Shown here in pieces: positions 1 through 9,000 of a stretch of 64,000 bases of DNA (its first letter is position 1; the number at the start of each line of letters is the position of its first letter). Position numbers and translations under genes: made by a program. This stretch comes from Limisphaerales bacterium. Lineage in GTDB: Bacteria; Verrucomicrobiota; Verrucomicrobiia; Limisphaerales; SXTU01. The stretch lies in the NCBI GenBank assembly GCA_009773355.1, contig WRPG01000015.1, positions 1 to 64,000 on the forward strand. The letters run 5' to 3'. The notes under the pieces were generated by a model. It ran no database searches. It worked only from the letters and a program-made list of their open reading frames with translations, and had not been told where the DNA came from.

Positions 1-1
1 C

Positions 2-982
2 GAGCTGCATCGCCGCCGCACCACGCCGCCGCCGCTGCCCGGACGCGCGCTGCGCGTCGTGCGGCGCTTCGACTTGCCGGCCCAGATCGAATGGTTGGAG
101 GTGCGCACCGAGGGAAACTGGTTTTACGCGCTGGGCGTCACGGAAAAACGGCTCACGGTTCTTCGAGGCATCTGGGAGGGCGAGTTTCAGAGCCTCTCCT
201 GGGAGTGCCCCCGCGAAGTCGTGAAGGGCGGCATGGTCTTCGAACCCACTTGCGACGAGGGCAATGCACTCGCGCTCGCACCCTTCGCGACTCTTCCGCT
301 GGAAGAAAAGGTGTTTCCCAACGCCGACCTCTTCTTCAACCGGCGCTGCGTCGCGGGCACGCCTGCCTGGCTCCCGGCTGCGGCCCGCCCGTTTGCCATC
401 GGCGAGGACGGGGCATGGTCCATCCACGTCGCGGGCGGCCAAGGCATTCTCTCTGTTTACACCAAGCGTGGCGAGTTGCTTCGCACCATGGAAGTGACGG
501 CCCCGTTGCTGGAGTCGGCCGAACGCGGTCCGGGCGCGCGGCTCTGCCTCGTGCCGCTACAACTCGGCGCAGTGCTCGCGCTGGGCAACCGGCTCGTGCA
601 TGCGTGCGCGGGGGCGTTCGAGCGGCACAATCTACCCGGGCCAATCCTGCGACTCCAGCCCACGCTGCCCCACACCCGGCCCGGAGTAGTTGTGCTGCTA
701 GAACATGGTGCGCATCTCCACTGGCGCGATGGCAGGGACATGATCGAACTGGAACGCGACCTCGCGGCCCCTCGCGCCGCGTTCGTCCACGGCGGTCCGT
801 TGGTGTTGTTGTCAGGCACCCAAGCCGTGCTTCTAGACGTTACGGGGCAAGGCGTCAAAACCATCGCACGGTTCGACGCTGGCAGCCGGAATGCCATCGC
901 CATTTGTCCGACGGCCACGCGGGGCCAGTTCGCCGTCTTCGAGCCCTCAGGCCAGGTCACGATCTTCCAGGCTCCAGACTAA
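2..982 (+). CDS. C-terminal part of a beta-propeller-like protein (5' end outside window)
   Basis: The reading frame is open from base 2 to the TAA at 980-982, so the gene begins before the window; a GTG at 59 is only an internal possibility. The visible part of about 326 residues is a series of short beta-strand-rich units (hydrophobic strands ending in W/F/Y, G-D turns), as expected for beta-propeller blades. No catalytic motif is seen. MoxR-vWA ternary systems often include a propeller protein with a bpX module, and such a system lies in this window, but assigning this gene to it is an inference. Its stop overlaps the stop of the convergent reverse transcriptase by 4 nt. Confidence 0.55.
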   Translation, partial: ELHRRRTTPPPLPGRALRVVRRFDLPAQIEWLEVRTEGNWFYALGVTEKRLTVLRGIWEGEFQSLSWECPREVVKGGMVFEPTCDEGNALALAPFATLPLEEKVFPNADLFFNRRCVAGTPAWLPAAARPFAIGEDGAWSIHVAGGQGILSVYTKRGELLRTMEVTAPLLESAERGPGARLCLVPLQLGAVLALGNRLVHACAGAFERHNLPGPILRLQPTLPHTRPGVVVLLEHGAHLHWRDGRDMIELERDLAAPRAAFVHGGPLVLLSGTQAVLLDVTGQGVKTIARFDAGSRNAIAICPTATRGQFAVFEPSGQVTIFQAPD

Positions 983-2253
983 TCCACGACAGGAATCCGC
1001 GCGGCTTGCCGCGGGTTCAACATGGCGAGGTAGGCCATGTGACCTGCGAAGCGGGCCAGTTCGGTGCCCTCGGCGGTGCCGGCTCGCTGGGCCAGCTTCA
1101 GGCGGTGGGCCATGGCGCGGAGTTGGCGGCGGCGCTGGCGCGAGAGACCGAGGACGGAGTTCACCACCACCCCGGTCACGGACTGCCGCGCACCCCGGCC
1201 CATGAGCCGGGTCTTGGCCGTGTTCACCGTGAAGCCTTCCTCGCTGATGATGCGGCTCGCGACCTGCCGGAACTGCTGGGCGGCAGCGCGGTCAAACTCA
1301 CCGGAGAAAGTCAGGTCATCCGCATACCGGGTGTAAGCCAGGCCGCGCTTGCGGGCCAGGCCGGCGAGCCGACGGTCCAGTCGCAACACTAGAGCGTTGC
1401 ACAGGCCGGGGCTAGTCGGTGCGCCCTGCACGCAGTGGCGCGGCCCGACGGGCACGTGGAAGACTTCGGCTTCCACGCTCACGAGCTGACGTTCCGCCTC
1501 GGTCATCAGCACGGCCAAGGTAGTGGCGACCGGATAACTGTAGCCGCAGGCGATCAGCAGGCCGCGCACCCGGGCCATCGTAACCGATGGGAAGAAGTCC
1601 TTCAGGTCGAGCTTGAGCACCATTCGTTTGCCCACATGTGGTTCCGCGCCCGTGCGCACGCTATGACCCCGCCGGAATGCATGGGCGTGCTCGCTGACCG
1701 GCAGCTTCTCCACCAGCAAGCCCAGCAGCTTGCGCTGGATGGCTTTCAACCGGCGCTTGGGTGCCATGATGGTGCGCTTGCCGCCCGAGCGTTTTGGAAT
1801 TGCGAAGGTGACGTAATGCGGCTGCGTTTCGCGCTCCCTATGGATGGCGAAGAACCAGAGTTCCCGCAGGGAAATGCCCAGCGCAGCGGCGACCTCTTCC
1901 TCAGTTTTCCAGAGGGGCAGCCCCAACCGCTTAAGTTGCTCCGGGTCCACCAGCAGGTCCCGCAGGCGGCGGTTGCGCGTGCGCATGGTCCCGCTGAAAA
2001 GCCGCTCCGCCTCGGCGGCGGACAGAACGCGCTTCCGTTTGGCGAGGCCAAGCTGCCGGCCCACGGATTTCCGTTTGGGCAGCAGGCGCGGATCGCGCAG
2101 TGCCCGGCGACGATGATGTTCCTTGAGCAGACCGCCGGACACATCCACCCGCTCATCCACTTCGTCCTCGCCCGCCACGGTCTCGCCGGACAGGCGCGAA
2201 ATGTCCCGCTTCGGCGGGCCGAACAACGAACGGATGAAATCGAGCAGCCCCAT
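979..2253 (-). CDS. Retron-type reverse transcriptase
   Basis: This is a 424-residue RNA-directed DNA polymerase. Palm motifs are in order: HAHAFRRGHSV near 189-199, LKLDLKDFFPS at 213-223 with the first catalytic Asp, QGAPTSP at 276-282, YADD at 310-313 with the catalytic Asp pair, and VTGVVVN at 359-365, the retron-type VTG signature. The basic N-terminus of about 140 residues has no recognised domain. ATG at 2253 is chosen over an upstream TTG at 2259. About 70 nt separate the start from the a2 repeat of the predicted retron ncRNA, the usual retron order. By family function it would copy the msd part of that RNA into branched msDNA. It is the last gene of a minus-strand run. Confidence 0.93.
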   Translation of the reverse strand: MGLLDFIRSLFGPPKRDISRLSGETVAGEDEVDERVDVSGGLLKEHHRRRALRDPRLLPKRKSVGRQLGLAKRKRVLSAAEAERLFSGTMRTRNRRLRDLLVDPEQLKRLGLPLWKTEEEVAAALGISLRELWFFAIHRERETQPHYVTFAIPKRSGGKRTIMAPKRRLKAIQRKLLGLLVEKLPVSEHAHAFRRGHSVRTGAEPHVGKRMVLKLDLKDFFPSVTMARVRGLLIACGYSYPVATTLAVLMTEAERQLVSVEAEVFHVPVGPRHCVQGAPTSPGLCNALVLRLDRRLAGLARKRGLAYTRYADDLTFSGEFDRAAAQQFRQVASRIISEEGFTVNTAKTRLMGRGARQSVTGVVVNSVLGLSRQRRRQLRAMAHRLKLAQRAGTAEGTELARFAGHMAYLAMLNPRQAARIPVVD

Positions 2254-2322
2254 GGTCAACGGTGGATTGTCGGAAAACCGGAGGTGGGCGCGCCCCTGAT
2301 GCAGCGCGAGGAGAGAACAGAC

Positions 2323-2334
2323 AAGGCCCGGCGG
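2323..2334 (-). repeat. Retron a2 inverted repeat
   Basis: Twelve nt (plus strand AAGGCCCGGCGG) perfectly complementary to 2460-2471. It lies about 70 nt before the RT start and would close the base of the retron RNA. Confidence 0.85.
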
Positions 2335-2359
2335 CGGATTACTTCCGAGGCTCTGGACT

Positions 2360-2395
2360 CAGGGCCTCCCTGCGTTGCGAACGTAGGGAACCCTG
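2360..2395 (-). ncRNA. Predicted msd hairpin
   Basis: An imperfect stem-loop on the minus strand: CAGGG pairs with CCCTG, TCCCT with AGGGA and CGTT with AACG around a CGC tip, separated by small internal mismatches. It sits where the reverse-transcribed msd stem is expected. Confidence 0.7.
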
Positions 2396-2420
2396 GCGAT
2401 GTATGGCTACCAAGTTTCCA

Positions 2421-2439
2421 CCGCGGCGAAACACCGCGG
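2421..2439 (-). ncRNA. Predicted msr hairpin with UUU loop
   Basis: The minus strand reads CCGCGGTG-TTT-CGCCGCGG, an 8-bp stem with one G-U pair and a three-U loop. The E. coli Ec86 msr has a comparable U-loop stem recognised by its RT. Confidence 0.8.
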
Positions 2440-2459
2440 CAATGATGGCTAACCCATGT

Positions 2460-2471
2460 CCGCCGGGCCTT
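2460..2471 (-). repeat. Retron a1 inverted repeat, overlapping a stop codon
   Basis: The minus strand reads AAGGCCCGGCGG, the exact complement of a2. Its first two A residues are the last two bases of the TAA that ends the SWIM gene, so the retron RNA is embedded in the mRNA tail. Confidence 0.85.
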
Positions 2472-4095
2472 ATCTGTGCTCATCCTTTTGATCTTCATCG
2501 GCTTCGTCAATGTTCTCTTCGGAATCTTCGTCCTCCGCCGCCTCATCCGGCTTCGCGGTTTGCAAGGCCGGGACGGGTGCGGCGGCGGCGGCCTCCGAAG
2601 TTGGCAGGTCCTTCCGTGCGTCCGCGCTGGCCCGGAGCAGTGCGATCATGTGTTCGCAGGGACCTTTCCCCAGCAGGTTGTCCTGGAAAAACGCACAGGC
2701 GCAGGTGCCAAAAATGATCCGCCCCTGGTCGCCCACCACGATCTCCGTTGGCGTGCCAGCAACCCGGCCCGCGACCTGCCAGTCGCGGAAAACCACTTCC
2801 CGCGTGACCGGTCCGTCCGGAGTCTTGAGCTTCTTGAGCTTCCGCGTTTCCTGCGGCTCGCATGTGGAGACCTGGACCACGGCCTGCGCCATGAACGCCC
2901 GCGCCCGCTCCACCCGCACATCCGGCGGAAAGAGTTTCGCCTCGTCCGCCGGCTGCTCGAACAACTCACGATGCCGGAACGACCGGGTTTCCACGTCGAA
3001 GATCGCGCGGCCTTGGCGGCACAGCCGCTCGCCCGCGCGGGCCATGGCATCCAACGGCTGGCCCAGCGTGGCGGCCAGTTCGCGGGGCGAGGCGTGGAGT
3101 TTCTCCGTCAACGCTCCCAGCACCCGCGCCAGGGTGGCTTCATCCGACGGCGAGCCGTCTCCCAGCAGGTCGAAGCTGCCGCTGCCCGACCAGGACTGGT
3201 CGCTCCAGCCGGACAGGCCGAGCACGAACGTGAGGTCCGGCAGCTTGACCGCGTAGAAGCTGGGCAGGCCACGGCCCTTGAGATAGATGTCCACGCTGGT
3301 GGCAAAGGGCAGCAGCGGCTCGATCAACGCCAGCCGGCGCCGGCCCCATGTGCGGATGGTGCGCGGCTCAGAGTAATTGTGCTCCGCTCCGCGCAAAGGA
3401 AACGCCTGCTCCCAAGGTTCGAGCACGATGCGCGCCCCCGCCCCCGGCATGAACTCGTAGCGGAGCGCGCGGGGCGAGAGTTTGGCCTTGGTGTAGCGCA
3501 GGAAGCGGATGGCCGCGAGCAGGTCGGCGGGACGCACGGTGAGGCGCGTGCCCGGCATGGCCATGGCCGCGCTGACCTGGAGGAAGCCGCGCACCCACGG
3601 GTCCGGGAGTTCGACCTTGCGTTCGAACCGCCCGCCAGCCTTTGCCGTCTTCACCTCGAACCCGCCCGCCTCGATCCTCAGCCACGTCTCCCGACTCGAC
3701 CGCAGCTCGTTCAAGGCCGCCCAGAGCCATGCGGTGAAATCCACGTTGGTCGTGCCCGAGCAGACCTCGCCCTCGGTCGCGAACATCGCCGGGTCGGCAA
3801 TCAGCATCGCATACGCACTCTGGTCCTGGCTGAACGCCTCGAAGAACAGCCGGTCCGGATGCACGGTGATGACGGGATCCAGCGTGAAGGCGAAATCTTC
3901 CTCGCTCCGCCAGGTGTCGTTGGACCAGATGGCCTGCCCGAGCGCGCGCAAGGCAAAGCGCAGCAGGGGAATGTTGCGGGTCACCCGACCGTGGAAGCGG
4001 ACGGGCCGCCGCGCATTCACCGTCAGGCCGAGCATGGCCCGCTCGCGATTCGATTCGAACGAGCTCGGGGTGGCGTAGTCGAAGGCGGCGATCAT
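2470..4095 (-). CDS. Winged-helix/SWIM zinc-finger retron accessory protein (WHSWIM-like)
   Basis: The protein has 541 residues. Near the C-terminus is a SWIM finger: CAC, then after a short spacer CEH in KGPCEHMIAL, the CxC...CxH metal-binding pattern of a DNA- or protein-binding module. Before it, around residues 330-390, helices with ASPRELAATLG resemble a winged helix. The last 60 residues are an acidic tail. ATG at 4095 overlaps the upstream stop as ATGA, so it is translationally coupled to the ARM-like gene. The a1 repeat of the retron RNA starts in its stop codon. An RT with WHSWIM and ARM proteins corresponds to retron type XIII as I recall the published classification. How it acts is unknown. 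Confidence 0.8.
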   Translation of the reverse strand: MIAAFDYATPSSFESNRERAMLGLTVNARRPVRFHGRVTRNIPLLRFALRALGQAIWSNDTWRSEEDFAFTLDPVITVHPDRLFFEAFSQDQSAYAMLIADPAMFATEGEVCSGTTNVDFTAWLWAALNELRSSRETWLRIEAGGFEVKTAKAGGRFERKVELPDPWVRGFLQVSAAMAMPGTRLTVRPADLLAAIRFLRYTKAKLSPRALRYEFMPGAGARIVLEPWEQAFPLRGAEHNYSEPRTIRTWGRRRLALIEPLLPFATSVDIYLKGRGLPSFYAVKLPDLTFVLGLSGWSDQSWSGSGSFDLLGDGSPSDEATLARVLGALTEKLHASPRELAATLGQPLDAMARAGERLCRQGRAIFDVETRSFRHRELFEQPADEAKLFPPDVRVERARAFMAQAVVQVSTCEPQETRKLKKLKTPDGPVTREVVFRDWQVAGRVAGTPTEIVVGDQGRIIFGTCACAFFQDNLLGKGPCEHMIALLRASADARKDLPTSEAAAAAPVPALQTAKPDEAAEDEDSEENIDEADEDQKDEHR

Positions 4096-5963
4096 GCGGC
4101 CCTTTCGTAGATCACGGGTTGCTCGCCGGTGCCGCGCAGTTCCGGCCAGCGGTGCAGGAGGCGAGCCATCAGGCCGAGCAGTTGCTCCTTCGGATACTTG
4201 GTGTCCGGCAGCGCCATGGCATCACGGGCGCGTTCCAGAATGAGCCGCGCGGCGGCGGGATCGGCGGCGGCATTCGCCAGCGCGCCAAAGGCCAGCGACC
4301 GCGTGCCCCGCTCCATCGGGCGAAGGAGGGTGCCCAGCAGCAGCGGCAGGTGCCCGCCCGCCAGTTGGCGGGCCCGGTCGTCGTTCAAGCCCAGCGCTCG
4401 ATAGGCCAGCGCCATCACATGAATCTCCGCCGCTTCGACGAGGTCCGCGAGGCTGCGCGGGTCGGCCAGATACAACGAGGCCGAGCGCTCAAAGAGCAGG
4501 CGCGCGAGACGGTTCTGCCGGATCAGCTCATGGTAATTTGTAATGCTGTAAGCAGGAACCTGCCCCAGCACGGTGGCCGCCCGGCGGCAGAAGACGGCTT
4601 CATCGGCTTTCAATGCGGCATAGTAGTCAGCCAGTTTGTCGGCCTCCTCCACCATCTTCTCTGCGTTGCTCCACCGGCCCCAGCGGGTGACCAGCCGGCT
4701 CGCCATGTAGTCAATCATCTCCTCGTCCTCCTCCAGCAGAAGCCGCTCCAGCAGCTTCGGATACGTCTCGCCCCACTGATGGGCAGCGACGTGAACCTTG
4801 AACGGTCCGCGCAGCAGCTCCGGCAGCCGGCGATAGAACGCCAGCGCCACCGGCTCCTCGAGCTGGTGCACCGCCGCCAGGCCGAAACCGCCCCAGTTGA
4901 ACTCGCGCGAGACCCCGGCCAGCATGAGCAGTCGGTATTCCACTTCGCCCGGGTCCAGCCGCGTGTCCTCCACCAGCCGCAGGATCTCCTGGTTGAATTC
5001 CTTGGCTTCGCCGCAGGTGCGGACCAGTGCGGCCCAAAGATCCCACCAGCCCTTGGTGCGGGCGTAGTCGGCCAGCTTGCCGTATTTACCCCGCATCAGC
5101 CAGCCGCGCCAGACCTGGCGCAGGTGGCGCATCACATAGGGAAACACGTCGCGCTCCCGGCGCTCGACTAACTTGAAGAAACCGTCGGCGAGGTTCATCC
5201 CCCAGCCTTCGGGGTGACGCAGTTCCAGTTCCCGGCCCAGTTCCGCACTGTCGTGGATACGGTCACACAACGCGAGGCAGTCCCTGATCCAGTCGGCCTC
5301 CGGCACCTGCCGCCGGTAGAGCTTCCATCGGAAATCCTCATCGCGACGGTCGTCCGCCAGTTGCAGCAGGCGCGGCATCAGCGTCCGCTTAAGCTCCCCG
5401 CTGAACCAGTTGGTCTTGAGTCGCTGCAGGATGAACGGCGCGGTCGCGGCAGCATCCGTCCGATACAGTTCGCAGGCGGCGGCCTCGTCGAGGCCGAACC
5501 AGAGGTTGAACTTGCGCAGCACGCCCTGCCGTTGGGCCGGGCTGCCGGCGGACTGGAAGCGCGCCAGCAGTTCGCGGGTGATTTCCGCATCTCGCTTATC
5601 CCGCGAGCGCCAGTCGAAACGCGCGCTCAGCCTCCATTCGTAGAGGCGGCGGAACAGTTCAAAATCATCGTTCTGATCCACTGATTCCAGCCACTCATCC
5701 AGCAGACGTCCACGTTCGCCCGCCCACTTGATCTCCTCAACGCGCCACTTGGGAAGCGCCATGATCGTGCTGAACCGCGAGAGAATGAACGGCCGGAAGC
5801 AGACACGGTTGCGACGATACAGCTCCGGGCCGTAAAGCCACGTGAACCCGGAGAAGGAAACTTCCTCGTCCGCGAGTTGCTCCAGCCGGGCGCGCAGCTC
5901 CGTGTCCGCCAGCGGCTGGCCCAGCAAGTCGCGGAGCACACGCTCCAGTTCCTTGGGGGGCAT
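4092..5963 (-). CDS. ARM/HEAT-repeat-like retron accessory protein
   Basis: A wholly helical protein of about 623 residues, rich in Leu, Arg and Trp, with repeated amphipathic helix pairs such as LLERLLLEEDEEMIDYMASR and LPLLLGTLLRPMERG, as in ARM/HEAT solenoids. No catalytic motif is visible. ATG at 5963 is preferred to the TTG at 5981 that extends the frame. The 3' end overlaps the SWIM gene by ATGA, and 54 nt separate it from the helicase stop upstream. Its place in the RT-WHSWIM set makes it the probable ARM component of a type XIII retron, perhaps a scaffold or effector. The repeat call is by eye. Confidence 0.7.
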   Translation of the reverse strand: MPPKELERVLRDLLGQPLADTELRARLEQLADEEVSFSGFTWLYGPELYRRNRVCFRPFILSRFSTIMALPKWRVEEIKWAGERGRLLDEWLESVDQNDDFELFRRLYEWRLSARFDWRSRDKRDAEITRELLARFQSAGSPAQRQGVLRKFNLWFGLDEAAACELYRTDAAATAPFILQRLKTNWFSGELKRTLMPRLLQLADDRRDEDFRWKLYRRQVPEADWIRDCLALCDRIHDSAELGRELELRHPEGWGMNLADGFFKLVERRERDVFPYVMRHLRQVWRGWLMRGKYGKLADYARTKGWWDLWAALVRTCGEAKEFNQEILRLVEDTRLDPGEVEYRLLMLAGVSREFNWGGFGLAAVHQLEEPVALAFYRRLPELLRGPFKVHVAAHQWGETYPKLLERLLLEEDEEMIDYMASRLVTRWGRWSNAEKMVEEADKLADYYAALKADEAVFCRRAATVLGQVPAYSITNYHELIRQNRLARLLFERSASLYLADPRSLADLVEAAEIHVMALAYRALGLNDDRARQLAGGHLPLLLGTLLRPMERGTRSLAFGALANAAADPAAARLILERARDAMALPDTKYPKEQLLGLMARLLHRWPELRGTGEQPVIYERAA

Positions 5964-6017
5964 ATGTGGTTGGTTTAGCAAGCTGCGACCTAGGAAGCAA
6001 CGCCGAGGTTTAGCGTC

Positions 6018-9000
6018 TCATCCTTGTTCGACATAGCCCTTCTTCACTTTCTCAGCGATGAGCTTCTCCATCTCGCTCCGGGCCTTGGCCGCGTCGACGA
6101 AAGACTTGGATTGGGACTGGCCCGACGTGCCGATCTTGCCAAAGCGCACGGCGAAGGTCTGGCCGCTCAAGGTGACTTCCCAGAACTTGCTCGAACCGCC
6201 ACCGACAAACTCGAACATGCGTGTCTCGGAGCCGCCTGCATTCGGTGTGGCTGTGGCAGGCGGAGCGGCAGCAGGCGCTGGCAGAGGGTGAGTCGCGAGG
6301 CTGTCCTGAGTCGAGGCAACGGCTGGCTCCTCCGGCTCAATCGGCTCCTCGACCACCGCCTCGGCGGCTTCGCCCGCCACCGCGTCACCGGCCAGCAATC
6401 GCTCAATGCGCGCGACCACGGCTTCCGGCTCGTGATACCAGTCCTTCGTCAGCACCAGCGCGACGCACCAGCCGAACGCGCGCAAGATGCCGGGCTGCGT
6501 AAGATAGCGCTCCACCAAGTCGGGATTTGCGTAGTGCGCGTCGGTGTCCACGAGCAGGCCCAGGCGGTAGAACCCGTCCGCTGCGTCCCGCACGGCGAGG
6601 TCACAGCGGAACTTGGACTGACCCACATGCGCGTCGATTGCGTGGCCCCGGGCACGGAGCGCACGGGCCAGTTCCTCGATCACCGTGTCGCGCTCCGCCG
6701 CCGGGGCGAGGGTCTTGCGGTTGAGCGGGTTGAGATTCTCCAGCACGCGACGGGCGGTCGCGTGGTCACCCAGGGAAACGGCCTCGGCGTAGTGAAGGAA
6801 GTTCTTCAGGCTGTTGGCACCGTCGTTGTAGTCGTTCGTGATGGCGTGGTGGCGGATGGAGCTGACGATGGCCATGTGGTGGCGGGCCCGGGAGAAGATC
6901 ACGTTAAGCCGCTTCTCGCCGCCGCGCTGATTGATGGGGCCGAAATTCATCAGCATCCGGCCGTTCGCATCCGGCCCGTAGCAGATGCTCAGGATGATGA
7001 CGTCGCGCTCGTCGCCCTGGATGTTCTCCAGGTTCTTCACGATGAGGCCGCAGAACTGATCGTTCTCCTCGCGCGTGTATTCCGCCTCCAGCCGTGTGGC
7101 AAACTCCGCGTCCTCCTCCGCGAGCCGGTCCAGCGCGCTCTCAACCTCCGACTGCTGCGCCTCGGAGAACGCGACGATGCCGAGGCTCAGCTTGGTGTCA
7201 CGGGCGAGCAACTCGCGCACGAGCTGGGCAATGTAGGCGGCCTCGGCGGGGTTGCAGCGCTCCGCGTAAAGGCCCTGCTCCAGGAAATGAAAACTGATGC
7301 TGCGGGCGAGCAGGGCGTCCGTGTGCGCGGCGGCCTGCGTGGCATCGGTCACGCGCAGTTCGGCGAGCTGCGCCTGCGGCAGCTTGCGGTCCGGGATGGT
7401 GTAGAGCTGGCCGCCGTAAAAGGCCGCGTTCGAGAAGCTGATGAGCGCCTCGTAGCGGCTGCGGTAGTGCCACGCCAGCAACGTGGACGGCAGGTTCTGC
7501 GCGGACTGCGTCAGGAAGCTGTCGGCATCGAGGTCCACCTCGATGCGCTCGCCCTCCTCCTCGACCACGACCGTCTCGTCCTCGCCGCGACCCGAGGAGA
7601 AAAAGGTCGTGGGTGGAAGCTGCATCTCGTCCCCGACGACGATGACCTGCTGCGAGCGGTAGGCAGCCGGGATGGCCTCCTCCATCGGGATCTGGCTCGC
7701 CTCGTCAAAGATGACCACGTCGAACAAGTCCGGGTCCAGCGGCAGCGTGTCTGAGACGCTCAGCGGGCTCATCAGCCAGATGGGCTTCAAGTCCTGGATG
7801 ACGCGGCCGGTCTCACCCGCCGCGAGGTCGCGGATGGACTTGTAACGCATCGTCTTGCCGAACTCATGCTCCAGGTCGCGGCGTCCGGCGGCGTATTCCT
7901 TCTTGAACGCCTTCTGCTCCGGCGTGAGCTGCGAGGCGGGCAGCGAGCTGACGTTCACATGCTCCAGGAATTGCCGGCGCACGCGCGCCCGGATGCACGC
8001 GGCATTCTGCGCCAGCCAGCCGTGCTGCTGGCTGGCGAGCCGCTCCAGCTTCTGCGTGAGCAGCCGTCCGTCGAAGCGGCCCAAATGCCGGTCGACCCGG
8101 TAGAGATAGTTCAAGCTCTTGCGTCCCGTGGCGGCCTCAAACGGTTCAACGTGCAGCGGCGTCTGGCACACGGCCCGCCGGAAGGCCTCCGGGACCTCCG
8201 CCAGATCGGTGAGCACAGGCAGCAGCTCGGGCAGCGTGGCAGTCTCCGCACGCAGGCTGTCGAGCGCGGTGGTGAGCGCGGGAAAATCGAAGCTGTCGAA
8301 CTCGGCGAGCAAGGCAGCCAGCGTCTCCTTCAGCCGCGCGAACTCCCCGTGCAACGCGGCCAGGCTGCGCACCAGTTCACTCCCGGCCTCGTCGCTGACG
8401 AGCCGCGCCGTCAACGCGCGCACGGAGGGATGCGCCTGGTCGGGCCGGGCCAGCAGCGCGTCCTTCAACGCGCGCGTGCCCTCGAACTCAGCAATGCCCA
8501 GCTCGCGCCGGAACTGCTCGCGCATCATCACCAACGCCGCAGCCGCACGATGCTCGCTAGCGAGGTCTTCGAGCAGCTTCACCCAGCTTGGTTCGACCGC
8601 GTGGGTGGAGAAGTCGTAGCGCAGCCGCAACGCCTTGCGCAACCGCCAGAAGGCCGGGCTTAGGAAACGCAAAAAGGAAATCTCAAACCCGCACGCCTGC
8701 GCGAGGGCATTGTCATTGTCCTCGGGGGACAGCTTCTCGCGCCAGCCCGTCGTGCGCGCACCGGCCTGCTGATGGGCACGGACCAGCTCATCAAACTCCG
8801 CCGCCAGCGTCGCGAAGGTGGTGGCCGTGGCCGTCTTCGGGTCGAGCAGTCCAAGCAGATTTCCTTCAGCCAGGGGCAGCACCGCGAGCGCGAACTCCAG
8901 GATCGTGCCGATTTCTTCAAAGGTGTCCCACAGCTCCACCGGCATTCCGGACAACTCCAGCGCGCTCTCGACGGCGGCGAGTCGCTCCTCAGCATCGTCC

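Larger units (their letters stand above)
2322..2472 (-). ncRNA. Predicted retron msr-msd ncRNA
   Basis: About 150 nt between the SWIM gene and the RT has the layout of a retron template RNA. Read on the minus strand, a1 (2471-2460) and a2 (2334-2323) are perfect 12-nt inverted repeats, AAGGCCCGGCGG and its complement. Just after a1 comes GGGTTAGC, with the candidate branching guanosine at 2449. Next is an 8-bp hairpin closed by a UUU loop (2439-2421), the kind of msr stem that retron RTs recognise, then a long imperfect msd hairpin (2395-2360). The a1 repeat begins inside the TAA stop codon of the SWIM gene. Ends are approximate. The structure is seen directly; function is inferred from position and similarity to known retron RNAs. 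Confidence 0.85.

Noticed and set aside
2476-4110. 544-codon plus-strand frame opposite the SWIM gene
   Set aside because: Antisense shadow; composition is Arg/Pro/Gln-rich and no domain is visible, while the minus-strand frame carries a SWIM finger and operon overlaps.
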